Positions 18,708 to 25,659 of a DNA stretch of 41,452 nucleotides are shown here, one piece after another. Position numbers and translations under genes: made by a program. The notes under the pieces were generated by a model. It ran no database searches, was not told where the DNA came from, and worked only from the letters and a program-made list of their open reading frames with translations. The stretch covers positions 1-41,452 of the forward strand of contig CABMCD010000003.1 of NCBI GenBank assembly GCA_902384555.1, read 5' to 3'. Within the stretch, counting starts at the first letter, position 1. Every line of letters starts with the position of its first letter. The DNA comes from an uncultured archaeon. GTDB taxonomy: Archaea > Micrarchaeota > Micrarchaeia > Anstonellales > Anstonellaceae.

Positions 18708-20570
18708 ATGGATGAAATCAAGACCGAAGTCGACCGCCTGATCGAGTTGCTCAAGAGCAGCGCCACCAAGCCGGTGCGTCTGAGCGAACTCGCTATGCTC
18801 GCCGGACTTTCGGTCCCCCAGGCCCGCAAGTGGATCCACATTCTCGAGGAGCGCCGTCAGGTGCGCGTCAGCTACAATCTGGCCGAGGAGCAGGTGCAAT
18901 GGACCGGCGGCGCGCCGCCCAAATCCGCGCACGTGCGCAGCCCGCCCCCTTCTTTTCCAACGACCCTGCCCCCCGAGTCCGGCAGCGCGGCCGACCTCAA
19001 CGTCGAGATGGCGCGCTACAACGAGCAGCGCTATCGGCAGATGCACGGCATTTCGCGCCCGGCACCCGAAGAGAGGGAAAATGCCGGCCTTGAGACCGTT
19101 TCCATGAAACCGGCCCAAGCCCGTGAGGCCGGCGCGGAAGGGCCAATCACCGAAACCGGCGCATCGGCCGGGGCCGGCGCCTCTCTGGGGGCCGTTTCTT
19201 CCCCCGCCCGGCGCCCTTCGCACATTTATCCCACCGCACCCAGCGGCGGCTCGCCCCCCGACAAGCCCGACGAGGAGCCGGAGGAGCCAGAACTGCCCCG
19301 CTTCGAGAGCGCCCTGCCGCCCCTGCCCAAGATGGACGAGAAGGCCCTGCGCATGGGCCAGGCGCTCAAGGGCAAAATCAGCCAGGCCCGCGCCAAGCGC
19401 GAGCAAATCGAGAAGCTCAAGGCCGAGAAAAAGCGCCTGCTGGTCGAGGTCTACCGCCCGCTGGAAACCCGCATCGAGCAGGAGGCGGGCGCGATTACCG
19501 AAAAGCTCATCGAATTGGAAAACCATCTCCTGACGGTGCGCGAGCAGGCCGCGCAGGTGCCGCACGAGGTCGCGGACCTGGCCGGCGAGCAGGAGCGCAT
19601 CGTGCAGGTGGCCGGCGAGATGCACCGCCTCTATTCCGAGACCGACCAGCAGATGACGCGCTCGCTCAACGCCCTCAACGGGGCGCATGCCGACGCGCAG
19701 CAGCGCCTGGAGCAGGCGCACCGCATCCTCGACGCGCAGCAGGCGCAGGTGGACGAGCTGGGCCGGCACGCCGACGAGCTGGAGAACCTGCGCCAGCGCA
19801 CCGAAGAGCACGTGCGCGCGGCGCAGGAGGCGCTGGCGGAACAGCAGGCCCGCATCGACGGGGGCCGCGAAAGCCTGCGCGAGCTGGAGCAGATGCGCGA
19901 CCAGCTCAGCCAGCGCATGGACGACGGCCGCAAGGAAATGGGCCGCCAGCGCGCGCTCTTGGGTGAAATCGAGCACCAGCTCGGGCGCATCGACGAGGTC
20001 CAGCACTGGGTGCAGGAGCACCGCGTGGAATACGGCCAGCGCATGCAGCGCCTGGAGCAGTATGCCAAGAACGCCGGCACGGAATACCACAAGCTCAAGG
20101 CCGCGATTGACAGCGGCTATGTGCACCGCTATTTGCGCGATTTGCGCGCGCTTTCCGATTCCTACGAGTTCGAGCTGGCTCAGGCCCAGCGAACCGAAAC
20201 CGACATCGACCAGCGCCTGGAGCAGGCCAAGAAGGAGCTGGCCATCCTCATCGGCCAGGCGCGCGAGGTGGCCGACACGCAGGAAATGCGCCTCTCCCAA
20301 GCCCCGCCCAGCGAGGAGGAGATGCAGGGGCACAGCGACGCGATGGACAAGGCCACGGCCGATTTGATGGGAGCCAGCGCTGATTTGGAGGCCGAGGGAC
20401 CCAAGCGCCGCCGCCTGCGCGAGAACGTGCGCCGCGCCATGGCGGGCGAGGACGAGCCGGAAGAGCAGGCCGTCCAGCCCGATGCGCCCGTCTCGGTGGT
20501 CATCGAGCCGCCCGAAAGGGGAGCGGCGCAGGAAAAGAAGAGGCGCGGCCGGCCCAAGAAGGGAGAATAA
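18708..20570 (+). CDS. Winged-helix, long coiled-coil protein with a C-terminal AT-hook-like motif
   Basis: 620 residues. Residues 1-65 form a winged helix (LSELAMLAGLSVPQARKWIH is the HTH core, followed by an EERRQVRVSYN wing). Residues about 66-215 are Pro/Ser/Gly-rich and likely flexible. Residues about 215-560 are almost uninterrupted Glu/Gln/Arg/Leu heptads: a long coiled coil with a short break near KNAGTEYHKLK. The acidic tail ends in KKRRGRPKKGE, whose RGRP core is an AT-hook. No cysteine is seen. DNA-binding modules at both ends of a rod suggest a bridging or tethering protein for chromosome organisation, but no homologue is recognised and this is inference. Cotranscription with rpl10e is likely. 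Confidence 0.7.
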   Translation: MDEIKTEVDRLIELLKSSATKPVRLSELAMLAGLSVPQARKWIHILEERRQVRVSYNLAEEQVQWTGGAPPKSAHVRSPPPSFPTTLPPESGSAADLNVEMARYNEQRYRQMHGISRPAPEERENAGLETVSMKPAQAREAGAEGPITETGASAGAGASLGAVSSPARRPSHIYPTAPSGGSPPDKPDEEPEEPELPRFESALPPLPKMDEKALRMGQALKGKISQARAKREQIEKLKAEKKRLLVEVYRPLETRIEQEAGAITEKLIELENHLLTVREQAAQVPHEVADLAGEQERIVQVAGEMHRLYSETDQQMTRSLNALNGAHADAQQRLEQAHRILDAQQAQVDELGRHADELENLRQRTEEHVRAAQEALAEQQARIDGGRESLRELEQMRDQLSQRMDDGRKEMGRQRALLGEIEHQLGRIDEVQHWVQEHRVEYGQRMQRLEQYAKNAGTEYHKLKAAIDSGYVHRYLRDLRALSDSYEFELAQAQRTETDIDQRLEQAKKELAILIGQAREVADTQEMRLSQAPPSEEEMQGHSDAMDKATADLMGASADLEAEGPKRRRLRENVRRAMAGEDEPEEQAVQPDAPVSVVIEPPERGAAQEKKRRGRPKKGE

Positions 20571-20640
20571 AAAACGCCCGGCCGGGCGCGAGCCGCCTCG
20601 ATGGCCCGACCCGTATCTCTTTGGCGCCCCTCCGATTTGA

Positions 20641-20648
20641 TTTTAAGC
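20641..20648 (+). promoter_or_regulatory. TATA box of the first pilin-like gene (leaderless)
   Basis: TTTTAAGC is centred about 25.5 nt before the ATG at 20670. It selects this start over an in-frame ATG at 20601. Confidence 0.5.
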
Positions 20649-20669
20649 TATCCGACCCTAGCCCCAGCC

Positions 20670-21230
20670 ATGCTCGGACGTGCGCGCGCCAAAGGCCAGG
20701 GGCTGGTGGATTATGTCATCATCCTCGGCGTGGTGCTGGTGCTGGCGCTCATCGTCCTTGCCCTCTTCGGCGGCTGGCCGGATTTGGCCCTCAGCTACCA
20801 GAACCGGCAGGCCGTGACGTTCTGGCGCGACCAGGCGCGCCCCATCACCGTGCTGGAAGCGCACTACCGCATGAGCGACCGGGAGCTGTACATGAGCCTG
20901 CAGACGCAGGCGGACGAGGCCTTCAACCTCACCGCCCTCTATGCCGACGGCAACCGCCTCGCCCTCTACCTCCACCCCGTCTCCGGCGGCGAGACGCAGG
21001 CCTGCGACGTGTCCAGCTGCCTGTCGTTTGGCTGCACCTGCAACGTGGCGCTGGCGCCGCATGCGCGCGTGCCGATTCGCACCGAGCCTTTTGGCAGCGG
21101 CCTTGGCTGCCAGCAGGCGGGCCGGCAGGTGGCGATGCCCCTGCAGATGAACTATGTGCGCTCAAGCGACGGCAGCCGCACGCTGTATGAGAACAGCACC
21201 ATCCGCCTCGTGGTGGACTGCCAGCAATAG
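20670..21230 (+). CDS. Class III signal peptide (EppA-type) pilin-like protein
   Basis: 186 residues. The N-terminus is a short basic leader with AKGQGLVDY followed by a continuous hydrophobic helix (VIILGVVLVLALIVLALFGG). A KGQ motif before the helix is the class III (DUF361) prepilin signal cut by the archaeal peptidase EppA, before the Gln. The rest is an extracellular domain with four or five paired cysteines (CDVSSCLSFGCTCN), likely disulfide-bonded. The start follows the leaderless promoter. A second pilin-like gene lies 61 nt downstream. The proteins may form surface filaments; no assembly ATPase is in the window. Confidence 0.7.
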   Translation: MLGRARAKGQGLVDYVIILGVVLVLALIVLALFGGWPDLALSYQNRQAVTFWRDQARPITVLEAHYRMSDRELYMSLQTQADEAFNLTALYADGNRLALYLHPVSGGETQACDVSSCLSFGCTCNVALAPHARVPIRTEPFGSGLGCQQAGRQVAMPLQMNYVRSSDGSRTLYENSTIRLVVDCQQ

Positions 21231-21260
21231 GAGGAGGAAGGCGGCGGCACGAAAATATCG

Positions 21261-21269
21261 GTTTTTTAA
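21261..21269 (+). promoter_or_regulatory. TATA box of the second pilin-like gene (leaderless)
   Basis: GTTTTTTAA is centred about 26-27 nt before the ATG at 21292, so this gene has its own leaderless transcript. Confidence 0.45.
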
Positions 21270-21291
21270 CCTGTAACCCCCTCGGCCCCTC

Positions 21292-21885
21292 ATGTCTTCC
21301 TCTTTGCGCGCGCCAACCCCGCTGGAATACACCACCATCCTCGCCGTGGTGCTGGTCATCGGCCTGATTGTGGTGGGCCTGGCCATGTTCTTTTCCCAAA
21401 GCTCGGGCGACGTGACGCAGACCGAGGCGCAGACCTATTGGGCCAGCCAGGCCTATCCCCTGCGCGTGAGCGCCATGCAGGGCTATTATTACTCGGCCGT
21501 TCCGACTTCGGGCGAAATTGCGCTTAGCATCGAAAATGTGGATTCCAAGCCCATCACCCTCACCGGACTGGTGCTGGAGCCCTACAGCGACACCGGCGAG
21601 AGTTTCGCCGCATATACCAACCACTCGGCCTCCGGCGCCAGCGGCACCTACTGGGGCAGCTCGACGCCGGCCTCGCCGCTGTGGAGCAACAGCATCACGC
21701 TGGTGCCCAACCAGCGCATGTCCATCTACCTGCGGGCCAACACCCTCTGCTCCACCGCCGGCACCGCCTCGGCCTCCACCGAACGGTTCAAGAACTACCT
21801 GACCATCTACTACCAGACGCAGGACTTCAGCGGACTCTCGTTCAGGGGCATCAAGCCGATTATGGGAAGATGCAACCCGTCGTGA
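21292..21885 (+). CDS. Second pilin-like secreted protein
   Basis: 197 residues. A short basic leader with APTPLEY precedes a hydrophobic helix (TTILAVVLVIGLIVVGLAMF). Placement and Glu after the leader resemble a type IV pilin/class III signal, but the KGQ motif of the first gene is replaced by RAPTP, so the processing site is unclear. The remainder is beta-rich and has Ser/Thr/Tyr-rich segments with NHS and two C-terminal cysteines. Tandem position supports a common filament or pseudopilin pair. No wider family recognised. Confidence 0.6.
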   Translation: MSSSLRAPTPLEYTTILAVVLVIGLIVVGLAMFFSQSSGDVTQTEAQTYWASQAYPLRVSAMQGYYYSAVPTSGEIALSIENVDSKPITLTGLVLEPYSDTGESFAAYTNHSASGASGTYWGSSTPASPLWSNSITLVPNQRMSIYLRANTLCSTAGTASASTERFKNYLTIYYQTQDFSGLSFRGIKPIMGRCNPS

Positions 21886-21912
21886 GAAAAAAGAGCAAAA
21901 TGGCCCGGATGC

Positions 21913-22503
21913 TTATTGGAGGTCCAACTGATAAAGCTCGGTGATGAGCCGGTCGGCCTTTTTCACCAAAGATTTTCCTGAAACTTCGTAAGGATTATCG
22001 AGAAGAAGGCCCAAATCGGAAAGCTTCCGCGTGTAGGGGTTTTCGGCGCCCAAAAGCTCGAGCGAGACGCCGCAAATCGCCTTGAAGGCTTGCCGGTTGG
22101 ATTCTTCCATTTTTCCGAGCCGGGCCAATACCGTGTCCATGCGCCGCGAATTTTGCCCGGTGACGGGGGCATCGTAGAGCAGGTCGAAGGTGTCGCGCAG
22201 GGCGGCGTATTTCTTGAGCTTTATCTTGAAGGAAATGAGCCGCGACAGCTGCTGGTTTCTCCAATGCGCGGACGCCATGGCGGCGGAGTCCGGATTTGTT
22301 GAGACCGCCAAAAGGGGCGCAGGAGTCAAATCACCCAAGCGCATGGAGCCCAGAGGCAGAACGTCCTTGACTTCCTTGTGAATAGGTGCGCGCTCTTTCT
22401 GCACAATGGTCTGTTTGTCGGTTTTCTGGCAGGCGTAAAGAAGGCTGGCCGTCATCAGCGTGAGGGTTGCAAGTTTTGTGAGCGGAGAAGGTTTCCAGGT
22501 CAT
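21913..22503 (-). CDS. Small predicted lipoprotein, function unknown
   Basis: 196 residues. A signal sequence ends in a lipobox-like LLYAC, followed by a QKTDKQT linker. The body is helical and charged (for example LSRLISFKIKLKKYAALRDT, ARLGKMEESNRQAFKAICG). I recognise no family. ATG 22503 is chosen; a GTG at 22512 adds three residues. A strong TATA element lies upstream. Codon use looks slightly less GC-biased than the neighbours, so transfer is possible but unproved. Its 3' end converges on the pilin pair with a 27-nt gap. Confidence 0.55.
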   Translation of the reverse strand: MTWKPSPLTKLATLTLMTASLLYACQKTDKQTIVQKERAPIHKEVKDVLPLGSMRLGDLTPAPLLAVSTNPDSAAMASAHWRNQQLSRLISFKIKLKKYAALRDTFDLLYDAPVTGQNSRRMDTVLARLGKMEESNRQAFKAICGVSLELLGAENPYTRKLSDLGLLLDNPYEVSGKSLVKKADRLITELYQLDLQ

Positions 22504-22540
22504 CCATACCACAACAGGATGAACCAGTATTGGGAACTAC

Positions 22541-22550
22541 ATATTTATAT
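22541..22550 (-). promoter_or_regulatory. TATA box of the small lipoprotein gene
   Basis: Minus-strand ATATAAATAT predicts transcription from about 22520, a 17-nt leader before ATG 22503. It is among the strongest TATA elements in the window. Confidence 0.55.
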
Positions 22551-22599
22551 AACTTGGATAACGGGCGGGGGAGGGGGGCCGGATAGACGGGAAGAAGAT

Positions 22600-22662
22600 T
22601 GGGAAAAGGCAGAAAATGAAAAGAGAAAAAGGAAAAGAAAAGAATTGGGGAAAAATATTCCC
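22600..22662 (-). terminator. U-rich terminator after rps7
   Basis: On the minus strand the 60 nt after the rps7 stop carry several T runs (ATATTTTTCC, TTCTTTTCTTTTCC, TTTTTCTCTTTTC). Archaeal RNA polymerase ends at such U tracts without a hairpin. It closes the long RNA polymerase/ribosomal unit. Confidence 0.5.
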
Positions 22663-23271
22663 TTAACGGGCCGACCGAGCCATGCGTTCAGTCTCGTCGC
22701 GCTTCTTGATCGCATACGAGTTCTGCGCGTCGCCCTTGGCCGCCAGCTCCAGCTCGTTCGCCAAAGCCTCGGCGAGGGTGCGCTTGTTCGCAAACGCGCC
22801 CATAATCGCCGCGAGGGTGATGTTGCGCAGGGCCATGTCGAGGCGGCGCGAGGCCGACACGTCCACGGCCACCTGGTAGCTCACGCCACCGTAGGAGACG
22901 CGGGTGAAGTCTTCGCGCGGGGCCGAATTCTGCACGGCGTCCACGAGGGACTGCACCGGGTTCTTGCCCGTCTTCTTGGACACGATGTCCAGCGCCTGCT
23001 CGACCACCTTCATGGCCTTGGTTTTCTGGCCCTGGAAGCGGCCGTCGGTGCGGATGACCTTGCCCGACGTCTTCACGCCGGTTCCGCCGCGCATGAGCTT
23101 GTTGCACAGGCGCTCGACGAGGTTGACCTTGCGCTTGCCCAGCGGGGCCTTGGCCTGCCGGCCAAAGGAGTGGGGCATGACCACCGGAGTGAGGTTGATG
23201 TAGGCCACCAAGCTCGGGTCGGAGACCGTGACGGTGTCCAACTCGTATTTTCCAAACAATTTTTCGACCAT
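22663..23271 (-). CDS. rps7: Small-subunit ribosomal protein S7 (uS7)
   Basis: 202 residues, the 16S-binding organiser of the small-subunit head. Recognised by LVERLCNKLMRGGTGVKTSGK, KTKAMKVVEQALDIVSKKTG, NPVQSLVDAVQNSAPRED and the C-terminal basic LAEALANELELAAKGDAQNS region. ATG 23271 is used; an in-frame start at 23286 adds five residues. It follows rps12 in the canonical archaeal order rpl30e-nusA-rps12-rps7. Confidence 0.93.
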   Translation of the reverse strand: MVEKLFGKYELDTVTVSDPSLVAYINLTPVVMPHSFGRQAKAPLGKRKVNLVERLCNKLMRGGTGVKTSGKVIRTDGRFQGQKTKAMKVVEQALDIVSKKTGKNPVQSLVDAVQNSAPREDFTRVSYGGVSYQVAVDVSASRRLDMALRNITLAAIMGAFANKRTLAEALANELELAAKGDAQNSYAIKKRDETERMARSAR

Positions 23272-23294
23272 AATAATCGCCAACAAAAAACCCT

Positions 23295-23723
23295 CTACCT
23301 CTTGGGTTTCTCCTTCTTCTTGGTGCGAAGCATTTCGAGCGAAACGCCGTTCACCTTGATGACCTTGTAGCGCACGCCAGGGATAGAGCCCATCTGCCCG
23401 CGCTGCGAGCCGCCCAGGCCGTCCACGGTCACTTCATCGTGCTCGTCGATGTAGTTGATGGCGCCGTCGCGCGGGGCGAAGGCGGTAATCATCTTGCCGT
23501 TGCGGATGAGCTGAATCTTGACACACTTGATGAGACCCGAGTGCGGTTGCTTCTGCTCCAGCACCTTCTTCTCAATCACGATGCCCTTGGCCATGTTCGC
23601 GCCCTCGAGCGGGTCGAACTTCTCCTTGAGCTTGAGCTTGCGGCGCTTCCACGGCTTCTTGAGCCAGCGGGTGCGCTTGCGTTTGCGCGCGATGTCGCGT
23701 CCTGCGAATTCTCCCTTACCCAT
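23295..23723 (-). CDS. rps12: Small-subunit ribosomal protein S12 (uS12)
   Basis: 142 residues. The decoding-site protein is recognised by [20 protein letters not shown] (PNSA/PHSG loop), [20 protein letters not shown] and [20 protein letters not shown]. The N-terminus is strongly basic ([18 protein letters not shown]). GGTGATTATGA precedes the ATG as ribosome-binding site. Gap to rps7 is 23 nt, to nusA 85 nt. Confidence 0.93.
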   Translation of the reverse strand: MGKGEFAGRDIARKRKRTRWLKKPWKRRKLKLKEKFDPLEGANMAKGIVIEKKVLEQKQPHSGLIKCVKIQLIRNGKMITAFAPRDGAINYIDEHDEVTVDGLGGSQRGQMGSIPGVRYKVIKVNGVSLEMLRTKKKEKPKR

Positions 23724-23808
23724 TCATAATCACCAATTTTTGGCACACACCATTTTGTTGCTTTTTCTCCATTTTCTCGTCGTCGTTTGTGAACATCATC
23801 TCTGGGGT

Positions 23809-24231
23809 TCAATGGGCTACGAGCTTGAGGTCGCAGCCGAATTTGCGCTGCAGCAGGGCCCTCTGAACCTTGATGCGCTCGCCCCCTTTTCCGATGGCGG
23901 CGCCGCGGTTCTGCTCCTCGACCGTCACGTAAACCGTCTTGCTATTCATCTTCTCGTGGACATTTATATTGGTTATGGGGATGGGGGCGAAGAGGGCGCG
24001 CAGGAACTGCTCCATGTCGGAGTTGTCCTCGAACACCAGCACCTGCCGCCCGAAGGCCTGGCGCACGCGGGTGATGTTGGCCCCTTTCGCGCCGATGGCC
24101 TTGCCCATGTCCTCGCGGGGCACCAGAAAGACCACGGCGTGCTCGGTGATGAGCACGTCCGCGGCCTGCGCCCCGGTGAGGCTCTCGAACGTTGAGAGGG
24201 CCTTGAGGTCGTCGTTGTTGAGCTCCATCAT
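23809..24231 (-). CDS. nusA: Archaeal NusA-like KH-domain protein
   Basis: 140 residues with two KH domains and without the S1 and N-terminal domains of bacterial NusA, as is normal in archaea. KH one has DMGKAIGAKGANITRVRQAF, KH two NRGAAIGKGGERIKVQRALL with GxxG loops GAKG and GKGG. It probably binds RNA and affects transcription termination or elongation. The first of two ATG codons (24231) is used; 24228 is equally possible. It begins 11 nt after the rpl30e stop. Confidence 0.9.
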   Translation of the reverse strand: MMELNNDDLKALSTFESLTGAQAADVLITEHAVVFLVPREDMGKAIGAKGANITRVRQAFGRQVLVFEDNSDMEQFLRALFAPIPITNINVHEKMNSKTVYVTVEEQNRGAAIGKGGERIKVQRALLQRKFGCDLKLVAH

Positions 24232-24242
24232 GGGACGAACCC

Positions 24243-24584
24243 CTATGCCTTGCCCTTCTTGGCCATCTCCATAATCGAGGAGTTTCCGGCGTCCAGCACC
24301 AGCAGCATGCTCACCGGGAAGGGCTTGCCGCAAATCGAGCCCAGCTCCATGGAGGTGCCGGCGAACTCGACGATGGGCAGGCTGGAAAGCGCGCAGTAGC
24401 GGCGCACGTCCGACGCGTTGTCGGCCGGCGCGTTGGCGGCCAGCACCAGAACCTGTCCCTTGCCGTGGCGCACGCTTTGCATGGATTCGCGCGCGCCCAT
24501 CACGATTTCGCCCGACTCCGTGCACATGCGAATCGCCTTCGCCAGCGCCGCGGAATCGGTGGATGCAGTTGATTTCGTTGCCAT
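24243..24584 (-). CDS. rpl30e: Ribosomal protein L30e
   Basis: 113 residues of the L7Ae/L30e fold, between rpoA2 and nusA as in many archaea. Motifs: SGEIVMGARESMQSVRHGKG, VLVLAANAPADNASDVRRYC and PIVEFAGTSMELGSICGKPF. The N-terminus has a short Ser/Thr/Ala extension. GAGGTAG precedes the ATG. Confidence 0.9.
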   Translation of the reverse strand: MATKSTASTDSAALAKAIRMCTESGEIVMGARESMQSVRHGKGQVLVLAANAPADNASDVRRYCALSSLPIVEFAGTSMELGSICGKPFPVSMLLVLDAGNSSIMEMAKKGKA

Positions 24585-24642
24585 TTCAATCTACCTCTCG
24601 AGAGCCAAAACGGCCCTCACTCAGTTCATACGCGTGATGTTC

Positions 24643-25638
24643 TCAAATCTTCATTTTCAGCCGCACCAAACCTGTGCCCAAGGGAACGGTCTGGCCGACG
24701 ATGATGTTCTCGGTGACGCCAATCAGGTGGTCCTCCTCGGCCTGAATGGAGGCGTTCACCAGATGCTTGACGGTTTCCTCGAACGCGGCGCGCGCCAGCA
24801 CGCCGGCCTTCTCGCCGGACAGGCCGTGGCGGCCGACCGACTTGATTTTGCCGTTCATGGTCATGGCGTCGGCCAGGAGCATGATGTGCCGGGCATCCAC
24901 GTTGAGGCCCTGCATGTCCAGCACCTGCTTGATTTCGCGCACCATGGAGTTGCGGGCCGCCTCGATGCCGAGTACCTTCTCGACTTCCTTGACGTCGTTG
25001 GTGTAGAGGCGCGAGGCGTCCACGCCCTCGACCTTGGCGATGCCGGACAGGTTGGAGCCGGCGGTGCGGATGAAGTAGCCGTTCTTGCCCTTGATGACCA
25101 CGCAGCGGCGGATGCGCTCCACGCCGCGAATCGGCATGCCCTTGAGGCGGTTGGTGAGGCGGCGCAGCATGCGCAGGGAGTTGACCTTGGGCTTAACGTG
25201 AAGCACGTTTCCTTCCGTCTCCACCTCGCCGCCCGCGGCGGCCTTGACCTTCTTGCGCACGGCGTCCAGCTCCACGGAGAGGTGGGCCATCTCGTCGGGG
25301 TCCACGTCCACGTTGATGCGCTTGTTAAGGAAGTCCTCCTCGACATCGGCGATGCGCCCGAGCGTGATGGACTCGATTTCATTGGCGATGGCCTGCGCCT
25401 TCTTCTCGTCCTGCGAGGCCGCGCCGGCGAGATGGATGTCCATCAGCGGCTTTTTCGGCTCCTTGCGCGCGTCCACCAGCTCGATGAGGCGCGGCAGGCC
25501 CGTGGGCACCTGCTCGGCGACACCGGCATAGTGGAAGGTGCGCATGGTCATCTGCGTGCCCGGCTCTCCGACCGACTGGGCGGCCACGATGCCGACGGCC
25601 TCGCCGGAGGGGATTTTGTTGAGTTCGGATTTTGACAT
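24643..25638 (-). CDS. rpoA2: DNA-directed RNA polymerase subunit A''
   Basis: 331 residues, the C-terminal part of the largest subunit. It carries the trigger loop and end of the active centre ([33 protein letters not shown]). It is shorter than many archaeal A'' subunits. The C-terminus reads [18 protein letters not shown] 25638 is used with GGTGAT five nt upstream; an in-frame GTG at 25647 is an alternative. The gap to rpoA1 is 21 nt. Confidence 0.95.
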   Translation of the reverse strand: MSKSELNKIPSGEAVGIVAAQSVGEPGTQMTMRTFHYAGVAEQVPTGLPRLIELVDARKEPKKPLMDIHLAGAASQDEKKAQAIANEIESITLGRIADVEEDFLNKRINVDVDPDEMAHLSVELDAVRKKVKAAAGGEVETEGNVLHVKPKVNSLRMLRRLTNRLKGMPIRGVERIRRCVVIKGKNGYFIRTAGSNLSGIAKVEGVDASRLYTNDVKEVEKVLGIEAARNSMVREIKQVLDMQGLNVDARHIMLLADAMTMNGKIKSVGRHGLSGEKAGVLARAAFEETVKHLVNASIQAEEDHLIGVTENIIVGQTVPLGTGLVRLKMKI

Positions 25639-25659
25639 GAATATCACCGTGTGCCGAGT

